A stretch of DNA of 64,000 bases from Planctomycetota bacterium (GCA_003671025.1 QWPW01000003.1:1-64000); one strand, 5' to 3'; shown: positions 7,879-16,991, counted from the stretch's first letter. The notes: a model not told the origin generated them from the letters alone. Numbers and translations: made by a program.

Positions 7879-8829
7879 TCAGCGCACCGCGCGAGATTGC
7901 GCGCGCGCGAGAAGGCGGTCGAGCAATGTGCGACGCGCGGTTTCTTCAGCGGCGTCCTCTCCATCATGCTGCGCCGGGCCAGCGACAGGTAGACGCACGA
8001 CGAAATCACTGCCCTTGCCTGGCTCGGAGAAGAGATCGATATGCCCGCCGTGTTCTTCGACGATGCGCCGTGTCACGGCCAGCCCTAACCCCGAGCCGCC
8101 TTTGCGCCCCGTCACGTAGGGGCGAAAGATTTCCGCATGACGCGCGGCATCAATGCCTGGACCGCTGTCGATCACGTGAATGGCGACCTCATCGGGCAGG
8201 GTGTTTTTCGCGCCGCGAAGCGCGCGTGGTGGCGGCGCGGTGAGTCGCACCAGAATCTCGCGTGTGGGCATCGATTGCGACGCGATTCCTTGCGTGGCAT
8301 TGATGAGCAAGTTGAGTAGCGACTGCTTCACCAACGCGGGATCGACGCGTGCGATCACCGGCTCGCTGGGAACATCGGCGCGCAGAATCACCTTGTGCAA
8401 GTCGCACTGCGGGCGATAGAAGTCGAGAAGTTCATCGATGACTTCGCGCAAGTCGGTCTCGACGGGCGCGAGTTTGATGCGGCCAGCGAAGCGCAAGAAG
8501 TCGTTGAGGATGTTGGCCAGTCGCATGGCCTCGCGGCCGACGGTTTCGACGCGTCGAACCAAGTGTGCGCGCGGCTCTTCGGGAAGCGCGGACTCGTGAA
8601 TCGCCTCGCAGGCGAGTTGCACATTGAGGCCGATGGTCGAGAGTGGATTCTTGATCTCGTGCGCCAGGCCGCCCGTGAGTGCGCCCAGCTCCGCGAGACG
8701 CTCATGCCGCTGCGCGCGAGCCTCGGCGGCGCGCAGCCGCACTAGTCGCTGGCGCAGCGCGCCCGCGGTCACTGCGAGTACGCCGATGCCGCCAACGGCG
8801 ACGCCAAAACCGAAAACGCTCCAATCCAT
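7879..8829 (-). CDS. Membrane sensor histidine kinase
   Basis: A 316-residue two-component histidine kinase. An N-terminal membrane helix (residues 4-25, FGFGVAVGGIGVLAVTAGAL) is followed directly by a short coiled linker and an HisKA domain with GLAHEIKNPLS (phospho-acceptor His). The HATPase domain has NLLINATQGI (N-box), DSGPGID (G1) and GGSGLGLAV (G2). There is no extracytoplasmic sensor domain, so any signal must be sensed in the membrane or through a partner. ATG at 8829 is preferred over the TTG at 8862, but neither has a clear ribosome-binding site. No response regulator is adjacent. It is convergent with top6A. Confidence 0.9.
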   Translation of the reverse strand: MDWSVFGFGVAVGGIGVLAVTAGALRQRLVRLRAAEARAQRHERLAELGALTGGLAHEIKNPLSTIGLNVQLACEAIHESALPEEPRAHLVRRVETVGREAMRLANILNDFLRFAGRIKLAPVETDLREVIDELLDFYRPQCDLHKVILRADVPSEPVIARVDPALVKQSLLNLLINATQGIASQSMPTREILVRLTAPPPRALRGAKNTLPDEVAIHVIDSGPGIDAARHAEIFRPYVTGRKGGSGLGLAVTRRIVEEHGGHIDLFSEPGKGSDFVVRLPVAGPAQHDGEDAAEETARRTLLDRLLARAQSRAVR

Positions 8830-8896
8830 CGAAGGAGGAGCGTACGGGATGAGTGATAGCAATGAGTTGAAACGGACGTTGCGACGCGCGGAGTTT

Positions 8897-9181
8897 TTAG
8901 GCCTCGGCAGTACGCACGCGATTGTTCAGACGCTCGGCAGGCGGGACGCGCGTCCCCAGGCTCTTCGCCTTGGTCGCGGACCAACCCTTGTCGCCGTTGT
9001 TCGCCGAGTACTGCACGCACTCGCCGTCACGGAGAGCGCGAAAGCCTTCCACCTGTTCGATCACTGAGAAGTGAACAAAGATGTCTTGTGATTCAGGACC
9101 GACGATGAAGCCAAATCCCTTACGCGCGTCAAACCACTTTACTACGCCTTCGATGTCATTCAGAGACTGCACTTGCGCCAT
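8897..9181 (-). CDS. Cold-shock domain protein
   Basis: A 94-residue single-stranded nucleic-acid-binding protein of the CspA family. The RNP-1 motif is KGFGFI and the RNP-2 motif is DIFVHFSVI. A GVVKWFD start of the beta-barrel is preceded by eight extra residues, and a basic tail of about 20 residues follows the fold. The ATG at 9181 is preceded by TTGGAG at good spacing. It lies downstream of the pnp terminator and so is probably transcribed from its own promoter in 9182-9300. Its proximity to pnp fits the usual link between cold shock and RNA turnover, but that is inference. Confidence 0.95.
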   Translation of the reverse strand: MAQVQSLNDIEGVVKWFDARKGFGFIVGPESQDIFVHFSVIEQVEGFRALRDGECVQYSANNGDKGWSATKAKSLGTRVPPAERLNNRVRTAEA

Positions 9182-9511
9182 TGTCGGGCTCCAATAAAAG
9201 TTCACAAAAATCAGGGGACGAACCCGCAGTCTCATTGTGAAGCGCGATTGCACATCGTGCAAGCGCGACACTCACATCAGATGAAGAATGCTAAAAAACA
9301 TATGCGGAGGCGGCGAAAATCGCCGCCTCCGCAAGAGTGTCTAAGTCATTTGCACACACGCTCGGAGTTGAGAGCAGATGCACCAAAGAAATTGGTGATC
9401 GCGCCTCGGCTCGTACCGCAAGTGCATTACACAAGTATCGGTTGCGAGACAACTTGCACCGACGCATGCATCAATGATTACTCGCGTGCCGCACCCTCTG
9501 GGCATCAATGA
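9182..9511. other. Intergenic region between pnp and the cold-shock gene
   Basis: These 330 bp contain the pnp terminator (9303-9333) and one full extra copy of the pnp 3' end (part of 9468-9535). The presumed promoter and leader of the cold-shock gene (9182-9290) should also lie here. No protein-coding potential is convincing. Confidence 0.6.
9303..9333 (-). terminator. Intrinsic terminator downstream of pnp
   Basis: A perfect 14-bp stem (TGCGGAGGCGGCGA and its complement) with an AAA loop. On the minus strand it is followed after a few bases by TTTTTT (9291-9296). It lies about 180 bp past the pnp stop and separates pnp from the cold-shock gene. Confidence 0.85.
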
Positions 9512-9535
9512 TTACTCGCGTGCCGCACCCTCTGG
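9468..9535. repeat. 34-bp tandem duplication spanning the pnp stop codon
   Basis: Two perfect 34-bp copies (9468-9501 and 9502-9535). The inner copy carries the last codons of pnp (P-E-G-A-A-R-E) and its TAA stop. The outer copy repeats the same codons and stop just downstream. The reading frame of pnp is not affected. Confidence 0.95.
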
Positions 9536-11665
9536 GATCGGCAACATGGCCTTGCGCGAGAGCTTGATGCGGCCGTTGTCGTCGATATTGATGACCTTCA
9601 CGGTCACCACGTCGCCGACCTTGACCTGCTCATCAACCTTCTTGACGTAGCCGTGTGCGAGTTCGCTCACGTGCACCATGCCGTCGGTGCCGGGAGCGAG
9701 TTCAACGAAGCAACCGAACTCCTTGATCGCGACGACCTTGCCCGTGTAGACCGCGCCAATGCGGATTTCCGCACCGAGCGCCTCGACCGCAGCCTTGGCC
9801 TGCGCGGCTTTTTCGGCGTTCGAGCACGCGATGAAGACGGTTCCGTCTTCTTCGACGTTGATCGTCGCACCGGTGGCCTCTTGGATGCCACGGATGGTCT
9901 TGCCGCCTGGGCCGATGAGCTTGCCGATCTTCTCGGGATCGATCTTGACGATGGTGATGCGCGGCGCGAGTGGCGAGATGTCGCCGCGTGGCTTGGCGAT
10001 GACCTTCTCCATCTCCGCGATGATGTGGAGACGGCCTTCCTTTGCGTGCGTGAAGATCACGTCGATCTCCTCGACCTTGAGTCCGCGCGCCTTGAGATCA
10101 AGCTGAATACCAGTGATGCCTTCGCGCGTGCCCGAGACCTTGAAGTCCATCTCGCCGAAGAAATCTTCTTCGCCGATGATGTCGGTCACGTGCTGAACCT
10201 TGCCGTCGGTGTCAGTGAAACGACCCACGGAAATGCCCGCGCAGGTGTTGCGAATAGGAACGCCTGCGTCCATGAGTGCAAGGCAACCGCCGCACACGCT
10301 GGCCATCGACGAAGAGCCGTTGCTCTCGGTGATGTCGCTCACCAAACGAATGGTGTAGGGGAAGTCTTCACTGGTTGGCAGGATGCCCAGCAGCGATCGC
10401 TCGGCCAACGCGCCGTGTCCTTGCTCGCGACGACCTGGGCCCATGATGCGGCCAGCTTCGCCGGTGCAGAACGGAGGAAAGTTGTAGTGCAGGTAGAACT
10501 TCTTGGCGTACTCGGCGAGCAGGCCGTCGACGATCTGCTCATCCTTGACGGTGCCGAGCGTGCAAGTCACGAGTGACTGCGTTTCGCCGCGCTGGAAGAA
10601 CGCCGAACCGTGCGTGCGTGGGAAGACTTCGACCGACATGTCGAGATCGCGAATCTGGTTGAGCTTGCGGCCGTCGGCGCGAATGCCGTGCTGCGCCACG
10701 AGATAGTGGGTGACCTTCTTCTCAAGAATGCGGAACGCTTCCTTCGCGTGCTTGAGCGCCTTCTCGGCAACCATGTGCGCGGAGTAGCTGATGCCCTCAG
10801 GAATCGCAAAGTGCGCCTTGAGGATTTCGCCCTTGATCGCGTCGACCGCAGCGTTGCGATCCTTCTTGCTGTTGATCTTGCGCGCTTCGACCAAGCGCGT
10901 GTACGCAGCGTCCTTGACCTTCTTGAAGATCTCTTCGCTCGGGGTGTTCAGTTCGCCCATGCGAATCGCTGGTGCGCCGCACTTGGCGCGGAGTTCTTCG
11001 ATGAGTTCAAAGATTGGCTTGACGCCTTCGTCGTAGCCGAAGCGAATCGCGCGAAGCATCGTGGCTTCGTCCATTTCCGCCGCGCCCACTTCGATCATGT
11101 TGATGCCGTCCTTGTGGCCCGAAAGCACAAGGTCGAGATCGCTGAATTCCATTTGCGCCTGAGTCGGATTGATGACGAAGCGTTCGCCTTGTTCCGTGAT
11201 GATGCGACCCACGCGCACGGTGGCGACTGGTCCCTGGTACGGCGCGTCGGTGATGTAGAGCGCGGCGCTTGCTGCGCTGCACGCGAGGACGTCAGCATCG
11301 TTCTGACCGTCGTGACTCATGACCCACGCTTGCAACTGAATTTCGTCGCAGAAGCCTTCGGGAAAGAGCGGACGAATCGGACGATCAATCATCCGCATCG
11401 TGAGAACTTCCTTCTCGTTGGGTGCGCCTTCACGCTTGCGGAAGCCGCCGGGGAACTTGCCCGCAGCGCCGGTCTTCTCGCGGTAATCGCAGGTGAGTGG
11501 GAAGAAGTCGATGCCCATGCGGGGATCGGCGCGAACGCAAGTCGCGAGCACGACGGTGTCGGCGTAGGTGGCCATGACGGCTCCGCTGGCGAGCTTGGCG
11601 ACGCGGCCGGTTTCGAAGCGAAGCATGCGCCCGCCCACGAGTCTTTCAACGATAGTGACTGCCAT
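9512..11665 (-). CDS. pnp: Polyribonucleotide nucleotidyltransferase (PNPase)
   Basis: A 717-residue phosphorolytic 3'-5' exoribonuclease, core of the RNA degradosome. It has two RNase PH domains. The second contains FFQRGETQSLVTCTLGT and RREQGHGALAERSLLGILP, with TRLVSDITESNGSSSMASVCGG at the active site. A KH domain (IGPGGKTIRGIQEATGATINVEEDG) and an S1 domain (GAVYTGKVVAIKEFGCFVELAPGTDGMVH) follow. The ATG at 11665 is preferred over the ATG at 11677 because GGAG lies between them at correct spacing. It follows rpsO in the classical order. Its extreme 3' end has been tandemly duplicated beyond the stop codon. Confidence 0.98.
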   Translation of the reverse strand: MAVTIVERLVGGRMLRFETGRVAKLASGAVMATYADTVVLATCVRADPRMGIDFFPLTCDYREKTGAAGKFPGGFRKREGAPNEKEVLTMRMIDRPIRPLFPEGFCDEIQLQAWVMSHDGQNDADVLACSAASAALYITDAPYQGPVATVRVGRIITEQGERFVINPTQAQMEFSDLDLVLSGHKDGINMIEVGAAEMDEATMLRAIRFGYDEGVKPIFELIEELRAKCGAPAIRMGELNTPSEEIFKKVKDAAYTRLVEARKINSKKDRNAAVDAIKGEILKAHFAIPEGISYSAHMVAEKALKHAKEAFRILEKKVTHYLVAQHGIRADGRKLNQIRDLDMSVEVFPRTHGSAFFQRGETQSLVTCTLGTVKDEQIVDGLLAEYAKKFYLHYNFPPFCTGEAGRIMGPGRREQGHGALAERSLLGILPTSEDFPYTIRLVSDITESNGSSSMASVCGGCLALMDAGVPIRNTCAGISVGRFTDTDGKVQHVTDIIGEEDFFGEMDFKVSGTREGITGIQLDLKARGLKVEEIDVIFTHAKEGRLHIIAEMEKVIAKPRGDISPLAPRITIVKIDPEKIGKLIGPGGKTIRGIQEATGATINVEEDGTVFIACSNAEKAAQAKAAVEALGAEIRIGAVYTGKVVAIKEFGCFVELAPGTDGMVHVSELAHGYVKKVDEQVKVGDVVTVKVINIDDNGRIKLSRKAMLPIPEGAARE

Positions 11666-11911
11666 GTGATTCTCCATTTTGCCGCGGTTTTCGCGGCGTT
11701 TGGACGCGTCATGCGTCCGGTTTCAATAGGGGTGTGAAGACTGGTTTGCGTCGCTGCGAGCCTTGACCTGTGACATGAAATTCATGTCGCTCGTCCATGG
11801 CACAACACCGACGCCGAGATGCGCATCGCGTTGCAGAGCCAAAGAGCGTGGAGTGCGCATCAAGCGCGCCAATCATCCAACGCACAGAGCCGCAGACGCG
11901 GCGCGGGATGA

Positions 11912-12163
11912 TTACTTGCGCAAGCCGAGACGCTTGATGAGCGAGAGGTAGCTCTCGCGATCAGTGGCCGCGAGGTACTTCAACAAGCTGTTGCGCTTGC
12001 CGACGAGAAGGAGCAGGCCGCGACGCGACGCGTGATCCTTCTTGTGTGCCTTGAAGTGATCCTGAAGTTCGGCGATGCGAACAGTGATGGCGGCCACTTG
12101 GACTTCGGTCGAACCCGTGTCTGTGGCGTGGTGGCGGCTGGCGTCGACGATCAAATTGCTCAT
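11912..12163 (-). CDS. rpsO: 30S ribosomal protein S15
   Basis: An 83-residue primary rRNA-binding protein of the small subunit. It shows [35 protein letters not shown] and KRNSLLKYL, all characteristic of S15. It is a few residues shorter than the usual 89, missing mainly N-terminal residues. The ATG at 12163 is preceded by GAAGGAAAC. The 246-bp gap to pnp could hold a processing site, as in the well-known rpsO-pnp operons, but no clear hairpin with a T-tract is present there. Confidence 0.97.
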   Translation of the reverse strand: MSNLIVDASRHHATDTGSTEVQVAAITVRIAELQDHFKAHKKDHASRRGLLLLVGKRNSLLKYLAATDRESYLSLIKRLGLRK

Positions 12164-12591
12164 GTGTTTCCTTCGGGCGACATTCCCGTCGCCCTCTGCT
12201 GCTTGTTTGACGAGAATCGGAGAACATACATGAGCAAGGCCTACCCACGCAAGTGCTTGAGCGATGCGCGGGCCATGTTCATGGGATGTTTGAGTCGAGT
12301 GATCGAGTCGTCTCCGATGCTCGGTCGCGCGGCGGGGTTCTCGGAACGGTTCCACGAGCGGGTGGGCGAACGAGCGATGGGAGTACGACGCGAGGTCGGC
12401 GTGCGACACCACTCCTGATTGCTCTATTCTGCGAGTGACGGTGGGCCACGGCCTAAGCGAAGCCCGTTTGCACCGAAGGCGCGCTCAGCGATTGCCTTCG
12501 ATCGCGAGGCGCGGGATTCCCGCATTCGCATGCTCATCGCCAGACAATTCGAATTCCTCACGCTGCCAACGCTCTGCTGCCACCACCCGCC
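12164..12591. other. Divergent promoter region, no gene seen
   Basis: This 428-bp stretch separates rpsO (minus) from the acyl-CoA carboxyltransferase (plus). An upstream frame continuous with rpsO is open to 12412, but its sequence is histidine/arginine-rich and unlike any ribosomal protein, so I treat it as noncoding. Promoters for both flanking genes should lie here. Confidence 0.5.
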
Positions 12592-14235
12592 ATGAACGCG
12601 ACTCCGACTCCCATCGAAACTGCCACCGCCGAATATTTTTTGGAGGCCGCCAAGATCGAAGAGGGCGGCGGAAAATCGGGAACAGAACGCCAACACCGCA
12701 ATGGCCGTCTCACCGCGCGTGAGCGCTTGGCGTTGTTGATCGATCCGGGCACGCGCGCGATGGAGTGCGGATTGTTCTCCGCGTGGAACATGTATCGCGA
12801 ATACGGCGGCGCACCCGCTGCAGGCGTGATCACCACCATCGCAGAAGTCGACGGACGTCTCACCATGATCGTGGCCAACGACGCGACGGTGAAGGCGGGC
12901 GCGTTCTTCCCCATGACTTGCAAGAAAATCATTCGCGCGCAAATGATTGCTGAGCGCGCGCGTTTGCCCTTGCTCTATCTCGTCGACAGCGCGGGTGTGT
13001 TCTTACCGTTGCAAGAAGATGTGTTTCCTGACACCGATGATTTCGGCCGCATCTTTCGCAACAACGCCGTGATCAGCGCGCAAGGCATTCCGCAGATCGC
13101 CGCAATCATGGGCAACTGCGTCGCGGGCGGCGGCTATCTCCCCGTGCTGTGCGACACGTTGTTGATGACCGAAGGAAGTGGGCTCTATCTCGCAGGCCCC
13201 GCGTTGGTGAAGGCCGCGATTGGACAAGAGGTCAGCAGCGAAGAACTCGGCGGTGCAGCGATGCACGCGCAGATTTCGGGCACGATTGATTTTCGCGAGA
13301 AGGATGATCCCGCGTGCATCACGCGCTTGCGTCGCATTTTCTCGTCGGTGCGTACGGCTCCTGCGAAAGCGCGCGCGCCGTTTGCAACAACTGCGCCCAC
13401 GCGCGCAGCTGCCGATGCGATCAAAGTTTTTCGTTCGAAAGCTGGCGAGCAGTACGACGTGGTTGAACTGCTCTCGTGCTTCGTCGATGGCGACAGTTTC
13501 GATGAATATCGCGCTGAATATGGCTGTTCGCTGGTGTGCGGCTACGCGCGCATCGATGGATTTCCATGCGGCATCGTGGCCAATCAGAAGAAGCTCACGC
13601 AACGCAAACTTCCTGGAGGCAGGACTGGTCCAACCAGTGCGACCAACATGCCTGCGGTGATCTATGACGACAGCGCGGACAAGAGCGCGCGCTTCATCAT
13701 GGACTGCAATCAGAAGGGTTTGCCCATCATCTTTGTCACCGACACCACGGGGTTCATGGTTGGTCGCGACAGTGAGCAGGGCGGCATCATTCGCGCGGGT
13801 GCGAAGATGGTCAACGCGATGGCCAACTGTGTGGTGCCCAAGATTTCGTTGGTCGTCGGCGGCGCGTTTGGCGCGGGAAATTACGCGATGTGCGGACGCG
13901 CGTTCGATCCGCTGCTTACGTTGGCGTGGCCTGGTGCTCGCTTCGCAGTGATGGGCGCGGCCCAAGCGGCGAGCACACTGTTGTCGATTGATCTCGCCGC
14001 GCGCGAACGCAAGGGCGAGAAGATTGACGAGACCATGCGCGCGCAATTGCTTGCTGCGATCACTGCAAGTTACAGCGAGCAACAAGACATTCGCTACGCC
14101 GCGAGCCGTGGATGGGTTGATCGCATCATCGATCCCGCACACACGCGTGATGAACTCGCGCTCGCACTCGCCGTTGCGGCACAGGCGCCGATGATTTCGC
14201 CTGGCGCGTTTCGCACTGGCGTGATGCAAACCTGA
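12592..14235 (+). CDS. Acyl-CoA carboxylase, carboxyltransferase (beta) subunit
   Basis: A 547-residue carboxyltransferase that moves CO2 from carboxybiotin to an acyl-CoA. It has the two crotonase-like halves, with GGAPAAGVITTIAEVDGR and MGNCVAGGGYLPVLCD in the N half, and KLPGGRTGPTSAT, GAKMVNAMANCVVPKISLVVGGAFGAGNYAM in the C half. The LPLQEDVFPDTDDFGRIF segment is most like methylcrotonyl-CoA or geranyl-CoA carboxylase beta subunits rather than propionyl-CoA carboxylase. No biotin carboxylase/carrier subunit is adjacent, so the alpha partner must be elsewhere. There is no obvious ribosome-binding site before the ATG. The substrate call is tentative. Confidence 0.9.
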   Translation: MNATPTPIETATAEYFLEAAKIEEGGGKSGTERQHRNGRLTARERLALLIDPGTRAMECGLFSAWNMYREYGGAPAAGVITTIAEVDGRLTMIVANDATVKAGAFFPMTCKKIIRAQMIAERARLPLLYLVDSAGVFLPLQEDVFPDTDDFGRIFRNNAVISAQGIPQIAAIMGNCVAGGGYLPVLCDTLLMTEGSGLYLAGPALVKAAIGQEVSSEELGGAAMHAQISGTIDFREKDDPACITRLRRIFSSVRTAPAKARAPFATTAPTRAAADAIKVFRSKAGEQYDVVELLSCFVDGDSFDEYRAEYGCSLVCGYARIDGFPCGIVANQKKLTQRKLPGGRTGPTSATNMPAVIYDDSADKSARFIMDCNQKGLPIIFVTDTTGFMVGRDSEQGGIIRAGAKMVNAMANCVVPKISLVVGGAFGAGNYAMCGRAFDPLLTLAWPGARFAVMGAAQAASTLLSIDLAARERKGEKIDETMRAQLLAAITASYSEQQDIRYAASRGWVDRIIDPAHTRDELALALAVAAQAPMISPGAFRTGVMQT

Positions 14236-14246
14236 TCATCACTCGA

Positions 14247-14684
14247 TCAGCGCTTCCGTCGCGCGATGAATCCTGTCAATCCTGTCACGGCGATCCACGC
14301 GAGTGCGCCTGGCGCGGGGATCGTTGTGAATTCAATTTCCAAACGCGGCACGATGCCGCCGACGCTTCCGCTGTAGGCGCTGTCGAAGCGTCGCGTTGTT
14401 CCCATCGTTGACTCATCGCCGAGCAGAAACCAGCCGAAATTCTGCGAAGGATCGAGTGCGAACGATCGGACATCGTTGAGCAATCCCAGCGAACTCCATG
14501 TTTGCAAGCCAGTCGTTGTCGTGAGCAGTGACGCGCTGAAAAACGCGCTGTAGTCGCCGCCGACGTTGTTCCATGCGAGGCCGCCACCCGCGCCATCGGC
14601 AGTGCGGTAGAGCCACGTCGTGTCGTTGATCAGCGCGGGCGCGCCGCTCGCTTCAGTGCCCGACGGAGTGATCCGTCGGGTCAC
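14247..14684 (-). CDS. PEP-CTERM exported protein, C-terminal fragment (frameshifted)
   Basis: The downstream, shifted-frame part of an exported protein whose N-terminus is at 14653-15018. It ends in a PEP-CTERM-like sorting signal: a P-A-P-G motif, a hydrophobic helix (ALAWIAVTGLTGF) and the basic tail ARRKR. In other bacteria this is a target for exosortase-mediated anchoring. Upstream it continues a beta-rich DNRLRE/CBM96-like domain (TTWLYRTADGAGGGLAWNNVGGDYS). Deleting one G in GTCGGGCAC near 14658-14661 would rejoin the frames. The nominal GTG start at 14684 is probably not used. The gene ends 11 bp from the convergent carboxyltransferase. Confidence 0.75.
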   Translation of the reverse strand: MTRRITPSGTEASGAPALINDTTWLYRTADGAGGGLAWNNVGGDYSAFFSASLLTTTTGLQTWSSLGLLNDVRSFALDPSQNFGWFLLGDESTMGTTRRFDSAYSGSVGGIVPRLEIEFTTIPAPGALAWIAVTGLTGFIARRKR

Positions 14685-15018
14685 TCGCGCCGGTGGTCCA
14701 CGAATTCAACGCGCGATGAACACTGACTTCGCGATCGCCACCGTTGGACTGGCTGATGTTGAGCGTGAGACGCGCGCCAGTGATCGTGGCACCGACGGGT
14801 ATCGCGGAGAACACATCGAACTGCACCAGTCCGCGGCGAATCAAATCCCCGTTGGTGCGTCCCGCAAAAAAGTATTGCCCTGCGCCGTTGGCCACTGAGC
14901 CGTCGGCCGATGGATACAGCGTGGCATTGCGCATCGCGGTGAGCGACACGAGATCCGCGTTCGTCGCGAGTGTGATCGATGCGATCACCGCGACTCCAAT
15001 CAGAAAGTTCATCCGCAT
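14653..15018 (-). CDS. PEP-CTERM/DNRLRE-type exported protein, N-terminal fragment
   Basis: N-terminal part of a secreted surface protein. The ATG at 15018 follows GGAGGACAG at ideal spacing. A signal peptide (MNFLIGVAVIASITLATNA) is followed by a DNRLRE-like start: RNATLYPSADGSVANGAG and RRGLVQFDVFSAIPVGATITGARLTL. The frame is lost at ASDPTDHSVGH, where a single-base insertion beside a perfect 9-bp inverted repeat (14659-14680) shifts into stop; the rest of the protein continues at 14247-14684. The intact protein would be about 257 residues. A sequencing or assembly slip at the hairpin is as likely as a true mutation. Confidence 0.75.
   Translation of the reverse strand: MRMNFLIGVAVIASITLATNADLVSLTAMRNATLYPSADGSVANGAGQYFFAGRTNGDLIRRGLVQFDVFSAIPVGATITGARLTLNISQSNGGDREVSVHRALNSWTTGASDPTDHSVGH
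14659..14680. repeat. Inverted repeat at the PEP-CTERM frameshift
   Basis: A perfect 9-bp inverted repeat (CCCGACGGA / TCCGTCGGG) with a 4-base loop lies inside coding sequence exactly where the frame changes. It has no T-tract. It may have promoted polymerase slippage in the cell or during sequencing. Confidence 0.85.
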
Positions 15019-15082
15019 TTCTGTCCTCCATCCCGTAGTGTGCGCATGGCGTTGAAAGTGCAAGTTTGGAGAGACCAGAATC

Positions 15083-15694
15083 ATGCAGAAGCTTGTGATC
15101 GCAACCTCAAATCCGCACAAGGTCGAAGAGATCGAAGCCGTTCTCGGACAACTTGGCATCGTGTGCGTTGCGCTTAGGCGCAGCGATATTCCCGAACCGA
15201 TTGAGGATGGCGCGACGTTCGAGGAGAACGCGCGCATCAAGGCGATTGCCTACGCGCAAGCGCTCGGCGTCACGGTGTTGGCCGATGATTCGGGGCTCGA
15301 GGTCGATGCGCTCGACGGGAGGCCCGGCGTGCACAGCGCGCGTTTTGCGGGGATTGGTGCGTCGCGCGGCGAACGCGATGAGGCCAACAACAACAAGTTG
15401 CTTGCGTTGCTTGCGGATGTTCCCGATGCAGCGCGCGGCGCGCGTTTCGTGTGCACGCTCTGCGTCGCTCGACCCGACGGCACGATCGAAGCGCAAACGC
15501 GCGGGACATTCGAAGGTCGCATCGGTCACGCGCCGCGAGGGAGCAACGGCTTCGGCTACGACCCGTTGCTCGTGCTCGAAGATGGTCGCACCAGCGCCGA
15601 ACTTTCTGCGCAAGAAAAAAACGCGCGCAGTCATCGGGGCGATGCTCTGCGCAAACTTGTCGCGTGTTGGAGCGGTGCGTCGAGTCCGCGTTGA
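15083..15694 (+). CDS. rdgB: XTP/dITP diphosphatase (house-cleaning NTPase)
   Basis: A 203-residue Ham1/RdgB pyrophosphatase that removes non-canonical purine NTPs (ITP, dITP, XTP). It begins KLVIATSNPHKVEEIEAVL, the SxNxxK substrate loop. Other signatures are DDSGLEVDALDGRPGVHSARFAG (catalytic Asp) and GSNGFGYDPLLVLEDG. The active-site histidine and arginine lie in NARSHRGDAL. The ATG at 15083 is preceded by GGAGAGACC. It is divergent from the PEP-CTERM gene and convergent with the YkgJ-like gene. Confidence 0.97.
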   Translation: MQKLVIATSNPHKVEEIEAVLGQLGIVCVALRRSDIPEPIEDGATFEENARIKAIAYAQALGVTVLADDSGLEVDALDGRPGVHSARFAGIGASRGERDEANNNKLLALLADVPDAARGARFVCTLCVARPDGTIEAQTRGTFEGRIGHAPRGSNGFGYDPLLVLEDGRTSAELSAQEKNARSHRGDALRKLVACWSGASSPR

Positions 15695-15728
15695 TGCACG
15701 CGTCGACGCGCGCGCTGATGCGTGTTCG

Positions 15729-16991
15729 TCAAATGCTTTCGCGCACGATGCGACGCAGTCCATCGTCAAGTCGGAAAAATTCCAAGCGCAAGCGTTCGCC
15801 AACTGAGCCGAGCCACGGCGCGCGTCCTGCGTGACGATCGATGCGTCCGAGTGCGTCGCGCGCATCATCAATAGTGACTTCATCGTGATGACGCGCCGCG
15901 GCCAACGCGCGCGCCAACCATGCCGTGCAAGCGAGATTGAGCGTCAACGCTTGCAAGCCGCGCACCGCGGGCCAACCGTAGTAGCCCGCGCCCCACGCGC
16001 GTCCGCCGAGAATCGTGGCGCGCGTGTATCGCGTGAACAACGCATCGATCGCGTCTCGGTCTTTGCTCAGTGAAAGTCTCGGTACGCGCGCGATGTCTGC
16101 GTAGGTGGTGTCGCGCAGAATGCCGCGCGCGACATTAGGAACAGCACCTTTTCCTCGGGTAAACGAGCGACTCGCGAGCATTTGCGTGATCACGGTGCGC
16201 ATGCGACCGAGTGCCTTGGCGCGATTGACTTGCACATCTTCGATGCGCGCATACACCGCTTGCCGCAGCAAACGCAACTGTTTGGGCAGCGCTTCATCGA
16301 GCGGCACGTGTTCGAGTTCGCCGGGAAGCGCAGTCGCCAAGAGCACCACTAACTCGGTGAATCGTTGTGCGCGCACTTGCGCCAACTTGGCGCGACCGAG
16401 ACTCGACGCGATGAACGCGAGCCCGTCGAAGCGGTCACTCATTGCAACATCGTCGCGCGCAAGAAATCGGTCGACTACTTGCGCGAGTGCCTCGAGTTCG
16501 CCGTCCTTGGCGCCGAGCGCATCGGCGAGCATCGCGCTGTAGGTCGCGACGCGCGTTTGTGGCAGCGCCTGACTCATGCGATCAATCTCGCTGAGATGGC
16601 TGCGCAACACCGCGCCTTTGTTTTCACGCACGCTTTGACAGGCGAAGGAAATTCCTACGCGCGTGCGTTGATCATCAGGCACCAACACGAAGGGAAACAG
16701 CTGGCATGCGATCGGTTTCTCGGCGAAGCCATATTCGCGGTGAATCCGGCACAAGCCATCATCCATCAGAAAAATGCACGCGCCATCTTCACGTTGCTTG
16801 AGATAGACCGTGCCGCGAAACTCAGTGGTGACACTCATCCCCAACTTTGCTTCCCACTCTTGCGCGCGCAATTTCTCCAGATCAGCCGCGCGCAATTGCA
16901 CGGTGAAATCTCGGCAGCAATTGCCACATCCATGGCAGCTGTAGTTCTGTTCGGGCAAGGGCAAGACCAAGATGGGAAGCGCGATGTTCAT
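15729..16991 (-). CDS. YkgJ-family cysteine-cluster protein
   Basis: A 420-residue protein. The N-terminal ~110 residues hold a Zn/Fe-chelating YkgJ-type cluster: SCHGCGNCCRDF near residue 18, CIFLMDDGLCRIH near 75, and CQLFPF near 97, then a further cysteine (FACQSV). The C-terminal 300 residues are helical and arginine-rich without a recognisable domain. Start ATG at 16991 overlaps the upstream gene's stop (ATGA), so it is translationally coupled to the flippase-like membrane protein. Function is unknown; metal binding is inferred from the cysteine pattern. Confidence 0.8.
   Translation of the reverse strand: MNIALPILVLPLPEQNYSCHGCGNCCRDFTVQLRAADLEKLRAQEWEAKLGMSVTTEFRGTVYLKQREDGACIFLMDDGLCRIHREYGFAEKPIACQLFPFVLVPDDQRTRVGISFACQSVRENKGAVLRSHLSEIDRMSQALPQTRVATYSAMLADALGAKDGELEALAQVVDRFLARDDVAMSDRFDGLAFIASSLGRAKLAQVRAQRFTELVVLLATALPGELEHVPLDEALPKQLRLLRQAVYARIEDVQVNRAKALGRMRTVITQMLASRSFTRGKGAVPNVARGILRDTTYADIARVPRLSLSKDRDAIDALFTRYTRATILGGRAWGAGYYGWPAVRGLQALTLNLACTAWLARALAAARHHDEVTIDDARDALGRIDRHAGRAPWLGSVGERLRLEFFRLDDGLRRIVRESI

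Noticed and set aside
14659-14680. Terminal inverted repeat of an insertion sequence.
   Set aside because: Only one 22-bp palindrome is present, with no transposase or second end.
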